A stretch of 64,000 bases of DNA. Source: Streptomyces sp. NBC_01264 (GTDB lineage: Bacteria; Actinomycetota; Actinomycetes; Streptomycetales; Streptomycetaceae). The notes below the pieces were generated by a model. That model searched no databases. It was given only the letters and a program-made list of their open reading frames with translations, and had not been told where the DNA came from. The number at the start of each line of letters is the position of its first letter. Position 1 is the stretch's first letter. The position numbers were made by a program, and so were the translations under genes. Shown piece after piece: positions 8,407 to 17,805 of the stretch. The stretch spans positions 930,001 to 994,000 of the forward strand of contig NZ_JAPEOX010000001.1 of assembly GCF_026340675.1 (NCBI RefSeq). Direction: 5' to 3'.

Positions 8407-8655
8407 ATGAAGCCCGGAATCCATCCCGCCTACGGCCCCGTCGTCTTCCGCGACAAGGCCGCCGACTTCGCCTTCCTCACCCGCTCGACCGCCACCAGCG
8501 ACAAGACCGTCGAGTGGGAGGACGGCCACACCTACCCCGTCATCGACGTCGAGATCTCCTCGCGGAGCCACCCCTTCTACACCGGCACCGCCCGCGTCCT
8601 GGACACCGCCGGCCGCGTCGAGCGCTTCGAGCGCCGCTACGGGAGCGGCAAGTGA
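8407..8655 (+). CDS. rpmE2: 50S ribosomal protein L31 type B (zinc-free)
   Basis: An 82-residue type B L31: [27 protein letters not shown], and the family tail [20 protein letters not shown]. It has no CxxC. Type B L31 replaces the zinc-containing type A on the large subunit under zinc limitation. Its stop overlaps the CobW-like start (GTGA), indicating coupling. Confidence 0.96.
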   Translation: MKPGIHPAYGPVVFRDKAADFAFLTRSTATSDKTVEWEDGHTYPVIDVEISSRSHPFYTGTARVLDTAGRVERFERRYGSGK

Positions 8656-9830
8656 GACTGCCCGTCGTCATCGTCGGCGGGCTGCACTCCGACGCCCGCA
8701 AGGAAGTCGTCGACCGACTGCTCCGCTCCGTCCCCGGCAGCGTCGCGCTCCACCACGACCTCGCCACGGCGCCCGCCGGTACCGTGCTGCGCATCGTGCG
8801 CGACGCTTCGGGTGAACTGTCGCGAGGCGAGGCGCCGCTCTTCAACGACTGCGCCTGCTGCGCGCTCCGCGAGGACCTTGTCCCCGAGCTCGAACGGCTG
8901 GCCGGCGGCGGAACGACGCGCCTGGCCGTCGTCGAGCTGTGGGACTCCGTCGAGCCCAAGGCGATGGCCGAGGTCGTCGCCGAGCACGGCGGCGACCTGC
9001 TCGATCTCACCGGCGTGATCACCGCGGTCGACCCCTCGCTCGTCCTGCCCTATCTCGTCAACGGGGACGATCTGGCGGACGTGGGCCTCGCGGCGGCAGC
9101 CGCGGACCGGCGCACGGTCGGGGACACCTGGGCCCGGCAGCTGGAGTACGCCCCCGTACTGGCCCTCGTGGACAGCACGGACGCCGGACACGCCGCGGAC
9201 GCCACGTACGCCGAGGACACCGCGGACGCCGGCCTCGCCCTCTTGGCCCAACTCCATCCGACCGCCCGCCGGGTGCCCGCCGGATCCGGGGAACTGGCCC
9301 GGGCGGCCTTCGCCGGCTTCGACGTGGAGATGGCGGCCGCCGCCCAGCACCCCGCTTGCGCCCTGCTGCCGCAGGAGGCGGAAGAGGCGGGAGTCACCAC
9401 CTTCGTCTGGCACCGCAGCCGCCCCTTCCACCCCGGGCGGCTCTACGAGGCCCTGGAGGACCTCTGCTGCGCCGCTGCCCGCAGCCGCGGCCGGTTCTGG
9501 CTCGCCGACCGCCCCGACACCCTGCTCGCCTGGGACGCCGCGGGCGGCGCCCTGTGCGTGGAGAACGCCGGGCCCTGGCTGGCCTCCCTCCCGGACGCCG
9601 CCTGGGAGATGGTGCCGCCGCTGCGCAGGGCGGCCGCCTCGCTCGACTGGCATCCGGAACACGGCGACTGCTGCCAGCACCTCGTCTTCACCTCGCCCGG
9701 CCTCGACCGCGACGGGCTGGAGCGACTCCTGGAGTCCTGCCTGCTCACGGACGCCGAGTACGCCTCGGGGCCCGAGGAGTGGCAGAGACTGCCGGCCGCC
9801 TTCGACTCGCTCCTCGACCCCGTCTCCTGA
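8652..9830 (+). CDS. CobW/ZagA-like (COG0523) protein with degenerate P-loop
   Basis: A 392-residue member of the COG0523 family placed within a zinc-starvation operon, where family members act as putative zinc metallochaperones. The CxCC metal motif is intact (NDCACCAL, Cys at about 67, 69 and 70), and the C-terminal CobW_C region is recognisable ([33 protein letters not shown]). The nucleotide-binding part is unusual: the expected GxxGxGKT is replaced by [19 protein letters not shown], without the Lys-Thr/Ser, and a clear NKxD is missing. It may therefore bind metal but hydrolyse GTP poorly or not at all. The GTG start overlaps the rpmE2 stop. Confidence 0.88.
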   Translation: MRLPVVIVGGLHSDARKEVVDRLLRSVPGSVALHHDLATAPAGTVLRIVRDASGELSRGEAPLFNDCACCALREDLVPELERLAGGGTTRLAVVELWDSVEPKAMAEVVAEHGGDLLDLTGVITAVDPSLVLPYLVNGDDLADVGLAAAAADRRTVGDTWARQLEYAPVLALVDSTDAGHAADATYAEDTADAGLALLAQLHPTARRVPAGSGELARAAFAGFDVEMAAAAQHPACALLPQEAEEAGVTTFVWHRSRPFHPGRLYEALEDLCCAAARSRGRFWLADRPDTLLAWDAAGGALCVENAGPWLASLPDAAWEMVPPLRRAAASLDWHPEHGDCCQHLVFTSPGLDRDGLERLLESCLLTDAEYASGPEEWQRLPAAFDSLLDPVS

Positions 9831-9879
9831 CGCCCCACCGACCGGCACTTCCATCGCCCACCCCGCTCAAGGAGCCCTC

Positions 9880-10119
9880 ATGGCCCGCCGCCAAGTCCCC
9901 CTCAAGCCGCCGAAGTCCCGCCCCAACCCCCTGGACGCGGCAAAGATCACGTACATCGACTACAAGGACACCGACCTGCTGCGGAAGTTCATCTCCGACC
10001 GCGGCAAGATCCGCAGCCGCCGCGTCACCCGGGTCACGGCGCAGCAGCAGCGACGGCTCGCCGCCGCGATCATGAACGCCCGCGAGATGGCCCTGCTCCC
10101 CTACGGCAGCAGCCGGTAG
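9880..10119 (+). CDS. rpsR: 30S ribosomal protein S18, zinc-free paralogue
   Basis: A 79-residue S18: [62 protein letters not shown] and ARELALLPY-like [14 protein letters not shown]. The N-terminal Cys residues of the zinc-type copy are absent. It follows the CobW-like gene by 49 bp in the Zur operon. Confidence 0.95.
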   Translation: MARRQVPLKPPKSRPNPLDAAKITYIDYKDTDLLRKFISDRGKIRSRRVTRVTAQQQRRLAAAIMNAREMALLPYGSSR

Positions 10120-10211
10120 GGCCTCCGCACGCGGTGCGCGGCGGCGACCGCCCCCGTACCGACCGACACCACCCGAGCCCAGCTCAGCCCAGCCCACCCG
10201 AGGAGACACCC

Positions 10212-10382
10212 ATGGCCGTTCCCAAGCGGAAGACGTCCCGCAGCAATACCCGCCACCGCCGCGCGCAGTGGAAGGCGACCACCCCGCAGCTCGTCGCGAT
10301 CACGGTCGACGGCTCGGTGTACCAGGTGCCGCAACGCCTGGTGAGGGCGTACGGGCGCGGTCTGCTCCGCCCTGAGGACTGA
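10212..10382 (+). CDS. rpmF: 50S ribosomal protein L32, zinc-free paralogue
   Basis: A 56-residue L32: [20 protein letters not shown], then [20 protein letters not shown]. The zinc-type copy has CxxC motifs here that are missing. The ATG at 10212 follows AGGAG at good spacing; the longer upstream frame lacks family similarity. It is the last gene of the rightward zinc operon. Confidence 0.95.
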   Translation: MAVPKRKTSRSNTRHRRAQWKATTPQLVAITVDGSVYQVPQRLVRAYGRGLLRPED

Positions 10383-10396
10383 GCGCCCGTGGACGC

Positions 10397-10428
10397 GGGC
10401 GCGGCGTGCGCCGGGTTCTGCCGCGCCC
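10397..10428 (+). terminator. Hairpin after the zinc-starvation operon
   Basis: The 9-bp perfect arms GGGCGCGGC and GCCGCGCCC are separated by 14 bases and lie 15 bp after the L32 stop, before the convergent beta-lactamase-like gene. Confidence 0.6.
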
Positions 10429-10479
10429 TGGAGACCGAACCCTGGTAGAGGACTGGCCCTCTGGACGGCGTACGCCCGA

Positions 10480-11388
10480 CTACCCGTCGGTGACGGCAAG
10501 TCGTGTCAGCTCGGCAAGGTCTTCGACCAGCGAGATGCCGGCCTTCTGCGAGGTCTGGCCGTCGCAGAGCACGGCGAGCAGCAGGGTGTGGCCGCCGGCC
10601 TCCACCCGGCCGATGCTGTTGACCACCCAGAGGCCGCTCTCGCTGCGCGCGAGCCAGCCGTTCTTCAGGTACACGGATCCGGAGTCCTCCAGCCCGGCCG
10701 ATATCCCCCAGTCCTGGTCGGGGGCGATCGAGCCCATGAGTCCGCGCAGGTACGCCCGGGCATCGGCGGACAGTACCGACTCCTCGCCGAACACGGCTTG
10801 GAGCAGACGAAGTTGGTCGGCGGATGTGGTCTGCGTCAATCCCCAGTACGCGCCGTGGCCCGGCGTGGTCTCGGTGAGGCCGAGCCGCAGATTGGCCTCG
10901 GCCATCCCCTCCGCGCCGCCGATGGCATCCCACAGTGCGTTGGCCGCCGCGTTGTCACTGTTCTCGATCATGACGGTGGCCCAGCGCTGTTCCTGGGCGG
11001 TCAGCAAGCGGCCGGCATCCGATGCTTGCAGGAGCAAGGTGGCGAGGATGTCCACCTTGACGATGCTGGCGGTGACGAAATCGCGGTCGGCGCCGACCCG
11101 GGCGCTCTCACCGGTGGACAGGTCCAGGACCGCGACGGCCGCGTTCCCCTCCGCGCCCGCCAGCACCTCACGGGCGGCTTCCTCGACCTTCACCTGGGCG
11201 GATGTGGTGGTGGGTGACGTGGTCGGTACCGGAGTGGCCGTCGTCGAGGCCGCCGCCGCCGTGGCGAACGTGCCGTCCCGGGGCTCCGAACGCGCGTGGG
11301 CGAAGGTGATTCCCCCTGCGAGCGCGGCCATGGTCGCGAACGCCGCGAGCCTCCTGCGTATGCGCGACGGGGATCTGTGCAGTGCCAT
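10480..11388 (-). CDS. Secreted class A beta-lactamase-like serine hydrolase
   Basis: A 302-residue protein with an N-terminal Arg-rich leader and hydrophobic stretch (RRRLAAFATMAALAGGITFA), then a Thr/Pro/Ala-rich linker (about residues 40-65). The penicillin-binding fold follows: SxxK as TASIVKVDI (Ser108, Lys111), SDN as ENSDNAAAN (144-146), and KNGW in place of KTG near the C-terminus. The class A Glu166 region is not obvious (loop FGEESVLSADAR), so beta-lactam hydrolysis is doubtful; a D,D-peptidase-like or non-hydrolytic role is possible. Monocistronic, convergent with the zinc operon. Confidence 0.8.
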   Translation of the reverse strand: MALHRSPSRIRRRLAAFATMAALAGGITFAHARSEPRDGTFATAAAASTTATPVPTTSPTTTSAQVKVEEAAREVLAGAEGNAAVAVLDLSTGESARVGADRDFVTASIVKVDILATLLLQASDAGRLLTAQEQRWATVMIENSDNAAANALWDAIGGAEGMAEANLRLGLTETTPGHGAYWGLTQTTSADQLRLLQAVFGEESVLSADARAYLRGLMGSIAPDQDWGISAGLEDSGSVYLKNGWLARSESGLWVVNSIGRVEAGGHTLLLAVLCDGQTSQKAGISLVEDLAELTRLAVTDG

Positions 11389-11547
11389 GGCGCCGAAGCT
11401 AGGAGGGCGGCATGGGGATCACATGTGAGCCGGCTCTCGATCTCCTGTGAGAACCCGGCCCTCCCGCAGGAGATGGTCCCGGCTTGATCGGCAGGACACC
11501 CCCTAGGATGCCGGGGTTCGACCGGCAGGACTTCGGGGGTGCGTGGC
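11389..11547. other. Divergent promoter region
   Basis: 159 bp separate the beta-lactamase-like gene and the proline-rich membrane-protein gene. The region should hold both promoters; no clear operator was seen. Confidence 0.4.
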
Positions 11548-12510
11548 ATGAGCGGTTACGGCAGTGGTGGGTACGGTGACCCGGCGGGCGGCGCCGGGAA
11601 CCCACCGCCGGGGCGCCCCTACACCCCGCCGGTCCCCCGGCAGGGATACCCGTACGCCCCGCCCGGCCCGCCGCCGGGATATCCCTACGCCCAGTCCGGC
11701 CCGCCGCCGGGATACCCGTACGCGGTCCCCTACCCGCTGGTCCCGCCTCCGCCCGCCGAGCCTTCGCGAGCTCGGAGGATCCTGCGCGGCCTCTACAACC
11801 CCCTGTACGCCGCCCAGCGGACCTTCCGCCCCTCGCGCCCCGGGATCGTCGACGACCGGGAGGTCCGCAAGCTCCAGTTGTGGCGGACCGGGCTGGGACT
11901 CGTCGCCTGGGTGGGTCTGATGATCACCTACAACGCCGTCGCGAGCGCCGCCGACGTCGAGGGCGTGGCGAGCGAACGCCTCAACCAGAGCTGGTACAGC
12001 GTCCTGACACTCGTCTGCACCTTCCCCGTGGTGGTCGGCGCCTTCGTGGCAGCCGCACGCGGCGGGCTGCGTCGGGTGTACCTGCGCCGGTCCCTGCGCC
12101 CGCTCGGCTCGGTTTTGGCCATCATGGCGTCCATGGGCACGTCCGCCCTCGCCATGGCCCCGGAGTTGGCGGGCCTGCGCGACGCCGTGGGGCTGCCCGG
12201 GAAGATCGTCATGGGCCTGCTGGCCCTCTGGTCGCTCGGTTTCGCCCTCTACGGCATCGGACTGTCACTGGTGCACGTCTTCCGCACCGCCGACATCCAC
12301 GAGGTGTTGCCGCCGATCCTCGCCGGCGTCCTGGTGTGGGAGGTGGCGCTCCTGGATCTGATCACCGGGTCCTACGAACGGGTCCCGGTGGGCGCCCGGA
12401 TGGTCTTCATCCTCGGCGCCCCCGTCACGGTGACGGCTCTGTCCTGCTGGGAGCTGCACCGGCTGCGGCGCGACCACGGACTCACGCTCCGTACGGCGCT
12501 GCGACGCTGA
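11548..12510 (+). CDS. Membrane protein with Pro/Gly/Tyr-rich N-terminal repeats
   Basis: A 320-residue protein. The first 70 residues are low complexity with repeated PPGPPPGYPYA/QSGPPPGYPYA blocks, followed by a basic segment and five or six hydrophobic helices (LGLVAWVGLMITYNAVASA, LTLVCTFPVVVGAFVAAA, VLAIMASMGTSALAMA, KIVMGLLALWSLGFALYGIGL, ILAGVLVWEVALLDLI, MVFILGAPVTVTALS). Such PPGYPY tails occur on many actinobacterial membrane proteins and may mediate clustering. I do not recognise a catalytic family. The ATG at 11548 is preferred over a GTG at 11539 for spacing from GGGGG. Confidence 0.7.
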   Translation: MSGYGSGGYGDPAGGAGNPPPGRPYTPPVPRQGYPYAPPGPPPGYPYAQSGPPPGYPYAVPYPLVPPPPAEPSRARRILRGLYNPLYAAQRTFRPSRPGIVDDREVRKLQLWRTGLGLVAWVGLMITYNAVASAADVEGVASERLNQSWYSVLTLVCTFPVVVGAFVAAARGGLRRVYLRRSLRPLGSVLAIMASMGTSALAMAPELAGLRDAVGLPGKIVMGLLALWSLGFALYGIGLSLVHVFRTADIHEVLPPILAGVLVWEVALLDLITGSYERVPVGARMVFILGAPVTVTALSCWELHRLRRDHGLTLRTALRR

Positions 12511-12548
12511 CACCCCCATCCGCACCCGCCCGCGCCGGGGGTCAGGTC

Positions 12549-14479
12549 CTATGGGGCGCGGTGGACGCGGGCGAGGACGAGGACCGTGTCGTCGGCCGGT
12601 GGCGCGGGCAGCAGGCTCGCGAGAATACGGTCCGCCATGTTCTCCAACGCCTCTTGGCTGCATGCCAGTTCGGTGCGCAGCGCCTCCAGGCCGGCTTCGA
12701 TGTCCCGGCCTCGTGCTTCGATGAGGCCGTCGGTGTACAGGGCGAGGGTCGCGTCCGCGGGGAGCTCGATCTCGGTCGCCCGGAAGGGGTGGCCACCGAC
12801 GCCGAGGGGGACTCCCAGGACTTCGTCGATGGTCTCGACCGTGCCGTCCGGCCGGAGCAGCAGGGGCGGGAGATGGCCGGCGCTGGCGATGCGGGCGCGT
12901 CCGGTCCCCGGGTCGTAGACGATGTACAGGCACGTCGCCAGCTCGATGCCGGCCTCCTGGGCGCACGCGTCGAACTCAGTGAGCAGGTCGGCGGGCTCGC
13001 TGACGTGCCTGGCCAGGGCCTTGGTGGTGATGCGCAGGCGACCCATGGCGGCGGCGGCCGACACGCCGTGCCCCATCGCGTCGCCCACCACGAGGACGGC
13101 TGTACAGCCGGGCGTTGTCCAGGCAGATCGCGGCGCGTGAGGCGAGCTCACTCGCGAGGCTGACATCGTCCTTGGTGAAGGCCGGCCGCTCCCCGGACCG
13201 GCCGAACATGGCGATTCCCTGGATGGTTCCGCGGGCGATGAGCGGTGTGACCAGGACGCAGGCCAGCCCGCTCTCGGCGAAGAGCCGCGCGCGTGACTCG
13301 ATGAGGACGGTCCGGGCCAGGAACTCCTCGTTCACCACGGCGGAGATGGCGCGACCGGTCGTCAGCATGTCGTGGATGACGGAGCCGGGCGGATAGCGGA
13401 CCTTCTCCACTCCGCTCACGAGTTCGGTGGCCGGAGGGGGCAGGATCGTCCCGGATGCGATCCGGCGGGTGGACAGGGGCCGCGCCGGATCGAACACCTC
13501 GGCCTCGGCCATCCACTCCACGACTTCGACCACGGCGCCGTCGCAGAAGTCCGGCATCGACGCGTCGACCAGCTCCTGGGCCGTGAGGTTCACGTCCAGA
13601 GCGGTCCCGATACGGGTGGAGGCCCCGTCCAGCAGAGCCAGCCGCCGACGGCTGACGGCACGGCATCGTGATGCCACGAACTTCGCGTGCGGGTTCCGGG
13701 CCTTTTCCGTGAAGGGAGCCGAAGGACGGTCCGTGGTGATGGTCCTGGCGAGCCGAAGCGACGAGCTCGACCGGGTCAAGACCAACCTCGCCTTCCTCGA
13801 CGCCCTCTTCGAGACCTGCCCCATCGGCCTGGTCATGCTCGACCCCGACCTGCGCTACGTCCACCTCAACCAGGCGCTCGCCGACATGGACGGCCTTCCG
13901 ATCGAGGCGCACCTCGGGCGGCGCATGGACGAATTCATGATCATGTCCGACGGCGGCGAGTACCGGCGCATGCTCAGGGCCGTCGCCCTCGGCGGCCCCC
14001 CGGTCGTGGGGACGCTGGTGGGCCTGCGCCCGCGGGGGCATCCGGACCGCGACCAGGTCCGGTCGGTGAGCTTCTTCCCCCTGAGCCAGGCGGTCGGCTC
14101 GCGTCCCGGAGTGGGCGGGCTGATGATGGACGTGACCGACCGGGAACAGGCCATCCTGGAAGCCACCGCCAGCCCTCCAGTAGCCGAGGGTCCGGCCCCG
14201 ATCCGTCAGCCGGGCGCAGGATTCGGAGGCGCCTCGATGCCCGTCCGCGAAGAGGACGGCGCCCGGCTTCGACAGGACGGCGGCAGCGTCGTACCCGAAG
14301 AGGTCCCGTGCACCGGGCCCCCAGTAACGGACGAGGTCGTTGTCATCGACACCGAAGACGGCCACGGCCACGTGCTCCAGCAGTGTCCCCGGCTCGGACC
14401 AGAACGGGCCGTGAGCCTCCTCGCCCCCCGGCGGAGCCGATGGCACGAGACGCCCCCTTCCAGTCGCCTTCCCACCCAT
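12549..14479 (-). pseudogene. Broken PAS-PAS-GAF-SpoIIE serine phosphatase gene
   Basis: Reading leftward from the ATG at 14479: PAS1 (residues LLEHVAVAVFGVDDNDLVRY, LFGYDAAAVLSKPG, RTLGYWR) is intact to about 14175. The next 0.5 kb codes on the opposite strand for the expected continuation (see the inverted segment). From about 13650 down, the minus strand resumes with SRRRLALLDGASTRIGTALD and a GAF domain ending AAICLDNARLYS. A deletion then removes the usual linker and the start of the PP2C/SpoIIE domain and shifts frame; the rest (VLVVGDAMGHGVSAAAAMGR, ASAGHLPPLLLRPDG, ALYTDGLIE) is read in another frame to a TAG at 12549. An intact version would be an anti-sigma-factor-antagonist-type phosphatase common in Streptomyces. 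As it stands no full product can be made. Confidence 0.85.
13651..14173 (+). other. Inverted 0.52-kb segment inside the phosphatase pseudogene
   Basis: The plus strand here reads ARHRDATNFACGFRAF, GRSVVMVLASRSDELDRVKT, LAFLDALFETCPIGLVMLDP and MMDVTDREQAILEATAS, the second half of PAS1 and all of PAS2 of the minus-strand gene. Flipping the segment restores continuous protein at both joints: GYWR + ADGTARHRD, and EATAS + RRRLALLDG. Breakpoints carry short imperfect inverted repeats, GGCTGACGG at 13650-13658 and CCGCCAGCC at 14166-14174. No recombinase gene is adjacent. Confidence 0.85.
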
Positions 14480-14554
14480 TATCCGGACAGCCCGGGCATT
14501 GCGCGGCGCGAGGTGCGCCGCGACGAGGACGACCCGCACTCGTCCGGGTGGGCC

Positions 14555-14589
14555 GGGTGCCCCCGGGGTCGCACGAGCCGGGGGCACCC
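14555..14589 (-). terminator. Hairpin after the amidohydrolase gene
   Basis: Perfect 12-bp arms GGGTGCCCCCGG (14555-14566) and CCGGGGGCACCC (14578-14589), 14 bp past the stop of the gene at 14603-16726 on the minus strand. It separates that gene from the phosphatase pseudogene. Confidence 0.7.
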
Positions 14590-14602
14590 TTGAGTGTCGC
14601 CG

Positions 14603-16726
14603 CTACGGGCCGGCCACCGGCATGACGTGGCCGAGCAGGCTCTCCCTCACATAAGGCCCTTCACAGTCGGCCCTGTTGGAGACGAAATGGTCGAACACCG
14701 AAGGTGCGTAACATCGGTAGAGGGGGATCGAGCCCGGCACCGCCTTGGTGTACGCGTATCCGACCGCGCCGAGCGGCTGTTGGCCCTCGCATCCCGGGTC
14801 TGGGGTGAGCATCGAATGGTTCGCCACCTTGCACTCGTAGAGCCGGACCGTGCCGGGCGCGGGGTTCCGCAGCAGCTTCCAGACCCCCTCGTGGGTGAAC
14901 CCCGCGGGCAGGGGGCGTGAGGACGCCAGGTGCCCCGCGTGCGAGCGGTGACCGCGGACCAGCGGTACGTACGGGGTGGTGTGGCCGGCGGCTCCCTCCC
15001 AGGTGCGCAGGTAGCCTTCGGCTCCCCGCATGAGCTCGTCCACCACGTCCTGGCCGCCGGTGACCCGGATGTCCTCGATCCAGTCCGGTACGAGGCCGTA
15101 GTGGGTGCCGCCGCCGTCGGTGTTGACGTCCCAGACGCGCGAGCCGGTGACCTGGCGGTCGAGGACCGAGCCGCCGTCGGGGCTGCGGAAGGGGTAGCGG
15201 ACCGGGTTCCCGTCCGCCGCCCGGGGACCGGGGAGCCAGGCGAAGCCGTTCATGTCGGTGCCGATCCCGTACCCGGCACCGTACTTGGCGCGCAGATCGG
15301 CGTGCCTGCGCGCCTCGGCGGTGAAGGCGGGCGCCTCGTACATGTGGCCCGTGATGAACCCGCCCAGGCGGTAGACCCGTTCGGTCCAGCTGTCGTCCAT
15401 CCAGCCGTGGGTGGAGAGCACGCCGGAGTAGCGTTCGGCTTCGAGCACGCGCAGCGCCTGGTTGGCCGCCTTGACGCTCATGTGGTCGATCTCCAGCATC
15501 ATGTTGCGCTTGGTCATGCCCAGCACCGCGTACTCGCCCAGTGCGGTCAGGCCCCGGCGGTTGCACTGAGCCGCCTGCAAGGAGCCGCCGTACTGGGGCA
15601 GTTCGGCGCCTTCCGGCAGGGCGGCCCGGATCCGGGCCTCCGCCTGCGCGTCCTCCTCCGTGGTGCCGGTGTTCCCGGCTGTCGCGGTGGCGGCCGCCTG
15701 CGCGTGGTCCTCGGCGGCCAAACCGAAGCCGATGGGGTTGTCGTGCTCGGCGCCGGCGCAGGGCTCCGTACTCCAGAAGGTGCCCGTCGACAGGAACTGG
15801 CCGACGTTGATGGCCATGCCCTGGGTGCCCGAGTCAAACCGGACGCCGCACAGGGCGTTGTCGAACTTGTGGCACAGGAACATGCTGCGCACGCCCAGCC
15901 GGTGCAGTTCGTCGAGGCCGCGGTCGATGTCGGCCATGGTGCAGCCGGCGGCGTCCCGTACCTGCTTGCAGCCGAACGGTTCGGAGGTCTCCACCCCGAG
16001 GACGACGGCGAGCTTGCCCTCCTGGATGACCTTGCGGGCCTGGGCGGGCTCGGTGACGACCCGGAACCAGCCCTTGCCGGCGCCGCCGTACATGGCGTCG
16101 ACGTAGTCCTGGAGCTCGTACGTCTTCTGGATCTGGAGCCTGATCGCGGTCATCTCGTCGCAGCCGCGGTCCTTGAAGAAGTAGAGCGAGCAGATGACGC
16201 CGTTGGTGACCATGTCGTTCACCAGGACCCGCTGGCCACCCCGCCAGGCCCGCTCCACCCAGGCGTAGTACGTCTGCTGGTGGGTGGCGGAGTCGTGGGC
16301 CGGCCAGTCGCGGAACGTCGGCCAGCCGGTCGGGTCGTGCCGGCCGTCACCGCCCTTGGTGATCATGTCGAAGAGGGCGAGGACACCGTTCGGGTAGTGC
16401 TCCGGACAGTCCTTGAGGGCGTCCGCCGCCCCTGCCGCGGAGAAGACCTTTCCGCAGACCAGCCGCCCTCCGAAGCCCTCGTTGGACATCAAGTGGACGT
16501 GCCCGTCGACGTATCCGCGGACCCGGCCCCGGTCGTCGGTCCCGGTGAACGGCTCCCCCGTGACGTTGACCTGCGAGTCCGGCGCCGGGCGCGCCACGGG
16601 CTCCCACCATTGCGGGCCCGCCGCGCCGGCGGCCGGGGGGCCGAGCAGCAGGGTGACCAGTGCGAGGACCAGGCCGGTTAACAGGTACCGGCTTCGCCCG
16701 CGGGCTCTTCGTCGGTTCATCCCCAT
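14603..16726 (-). CDS. Large secreted amidohydrolase/M19-like metal-dependent hydrolase with C-terminal DUF5648-like region
   Basis: A 707-residue protein with a Sec signal ([27 protein letters not shown]). The metal-hydrolase part begins [16 protein letters not shown] (HxH), has [50 protein letters not shown] and GIGTDMNGF; the scattered His/Asp residues suit an amidohydrolase or renal-dipeptidase-like barrel. The C-terminal 100 residues ([44 protein letters not shown]) look like DUF5648-type repeats, often found on exported enzymes. Numerous cysteines suggest disulfides. The ATG at 16726 has AGGAG 6 bases upstream; a second ATG follows two codons later. Substrate unknown. Confidence 0.75.
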   Translation of the reverse strand: MGMNRRRARGRSRYLLTGLVLALVTLLLGPPAAGAAGPQWWEPVARPAPDSQVNVTGEPFTGTDDRGRVRGYVDGHVHLMSNEGFGGRLVCGKVFSAAGAADALKDCPEHYPNGVLALFDMITKGGDGRHDPTGWPTFRDWPAHDSATHQQTYYAWVERAWRGGQRVLVNDMVTNGVICSLYFFKDRGCDEMTAIRLQIQKTYELQDYVDAMYGGAGKGWFRVVTEPAQARKVIQEGKLAVVLGVETSEPFGCKQVRDAAGCTMADIDRGLDELHRLGVRSMFLCHKFDNALCGVRFDSGTQGMAINVGQFLSTGTFWSTEPCAGAEHDNPIGFGLAAEDHAQAAATATAGNTGTTEEDAQAEARIRAALPEGAELPQYGGSLQAAQCNRRGLTALGEYAVLGMTKRNMMLEIDHMSVKAANQALRVLEAERYSGVLSTHGWMDDSWTERVYRLGGFITGHMYEAPAFTAEARRHADLRAKYGAGYGIGTDMNGFAWLPGPRAADGNPVRYPFRSPDGGSVLDRQVTGSRVWDVNTDGGGTHYGLVPDWIEDIRVTGGQDVVDELMRGAEGYLRTWEGAAGHTTPYVPLVRGHRSHAGHLASSRPLPAGFTHEGVWKLLRNPAPGTVRLYECKVANHSMLTPDPGCEGQQPLGAVGYAYTKAVPGSIPLYRCYAPSVFDHFVSNRADCEGPYVRESLLGHVMPVAGP

Positions 16727-16774
16727 CCCTTTCTCCTTTTCTCCTTCAGGGGTCGTTCACGGCGTTCAGGGCGT

Positions 16775-17530
16775 TCACGACATGACGTGGGCACGGACCA
16801 GGGCCAGGTAGTCGGCGGCCAGGCGGTGGCAGTCGCCGGGCCAGCGCGCGGAGACGTAGTTGCCGTCCTTGACGGTGAAGCCGCGTCCGGGCCGGGCGGC
16901 GGTGTCGCGGACGGGGAGCGGCGGGCCGGCGAGGAAATGGGCCGGATCGGCGAGCGCCGCGGTGACCTCCTGCTGAACGGTGGCGCGGTAGGTGCGGTAG
17001 TAGCGCCCCAGCCAGAGCCGGGTGAGGTTCCATCCGGTCAGCTCCAGCAGGGACGTCAGGGCGGTCGTCCGCCGGCCGTGGAGGACCGAGCGCCCGGTGG
17101 CGGGATCGATGGCACGGGCGGCGAGGAGCACGCCGTGGCAGACGGCCCCCACCGGCAGCCCCTGGGTGAACACCCGGGCGAACAGGTACTGGGCGGTGGC
17201 GTCCTCGAGCAGCGTGCGCATGCCCGCGGCGTGGCCGCCGGGGACGAACAGGCCCGTGATCTCGGCCGGGTCCACCTCCTGGTACGAGGAGGGGGTGAGG
17301 AAATGGGGGTCCTCGGTGAGGTCGCGGTAGGCGGCGAGCTCGGCGCGGCGGGTCATCAGCCAGGGCGACAGCCAGGAGAAGCCGAGGTCCGTGAGCCGGG
17401 GGTCGGCGTACGCGGCCTTGCCGTCCGGGGTCGCGAACCGCACCTCGAAGCCGGCGTCCCGCAGCGCGGCCCAGGGCACGGCCGCCTCGGTGGGGTCGTA
17501 GTCGCCCGCGGGGAGCAGGAAGAGAATCAC
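16775..17530 (-). CDS. DJ-1/PfpI (ThiJ) family protein
   Basis: A 251-residue protein with a class I glutamine-amidotransferase-like fold. The nucleophile elbow is GAVCHGVLL (Cys131, His132) after GLFVPGGHAAGM, and DGNYVSARWPGD lies near the C-terminus. This longer subgroup resembles Hsp31/glyoxalase-III-like and chaperone members; exact activity is unknown. The GTG start has AGAGGAG upstream. It is divergent from the AraC-type gene, a common regulator/target arrangement. 48 bp separate it from the downstream amidohydrolase start, so the two may be co-transcribed. Confidence 0.82.
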   Translation of the reverse strand: MILFLLPAGDYDPTEAAVPWAALRDAGFEVRFATPDGKAAYADPRLTDLGFSWLSPWLMTRRAELAAYRDLTEDPHFLTPSSYQEVDPAEITGLFVPGGHAAGMRTLLEDATAQYLFARVFTQGLPVGAVCHGVLLAARAIDPATGRSVLHGRRTTALTSLLELTGWNLTRLWLGRYYRTYRATVQQEVTAALADPAHFLAGPPLPVRDTAARPGRGFTVKDGNYVSARWPGDCHRLAADYLALVRAHVMS

Positions 17531-17783
17531 GGCGTACTCCTCTGAGCGTTGGTTCGGGAATGCGCCGGGGCAGCGGGCTGCCCCGGCGCTGGGGAGGCCC
17601 CGATTCCGCCGCTGCCCGCACGCCGACCTTAGGAGCGGCCCGCGGCCCCGTCATTGACTCCGGCGGCCAACCCGTTGACTCTCCGGACCCGCCCCGGCCG
17701 TCGTCCCGCGGGCCGCGTCGCCGGGGCGGTGTCGACGGGTGCGGTGTGGGGGTGCGGTGTTGACGGGGACGGTGCGCCCGCAT

Positions 17784-17805
17784 TGACTGACCGACGTGTC
17801 AGTCA
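17784..17805. promoter_or_regulatory. Perfect palindrome overlapping the AraC-type start codon
   Basis: TGACTGAC (17784-17791) and GTCAGTCA (17798-17805) form perfect 8-bp arms around a 6-base spacer; the GTG start codon at 17796 lies inside. This looks like an autoregulatory operator, controlling the regulator's transcription or translation. Other TTGACT elements at about 17654 and 17682 in the same spacer may be -35 hexamers. Confidence 0.6.

Noticed and set aside
10480..11388. Acquired beta-lactamase resistance gene
   Set aside because: The KTG box is KNG and the class A Glu166 loop is unclear; codon use matches its neighbours, so it looks like an ordinary chromosomal serine hydrolase.
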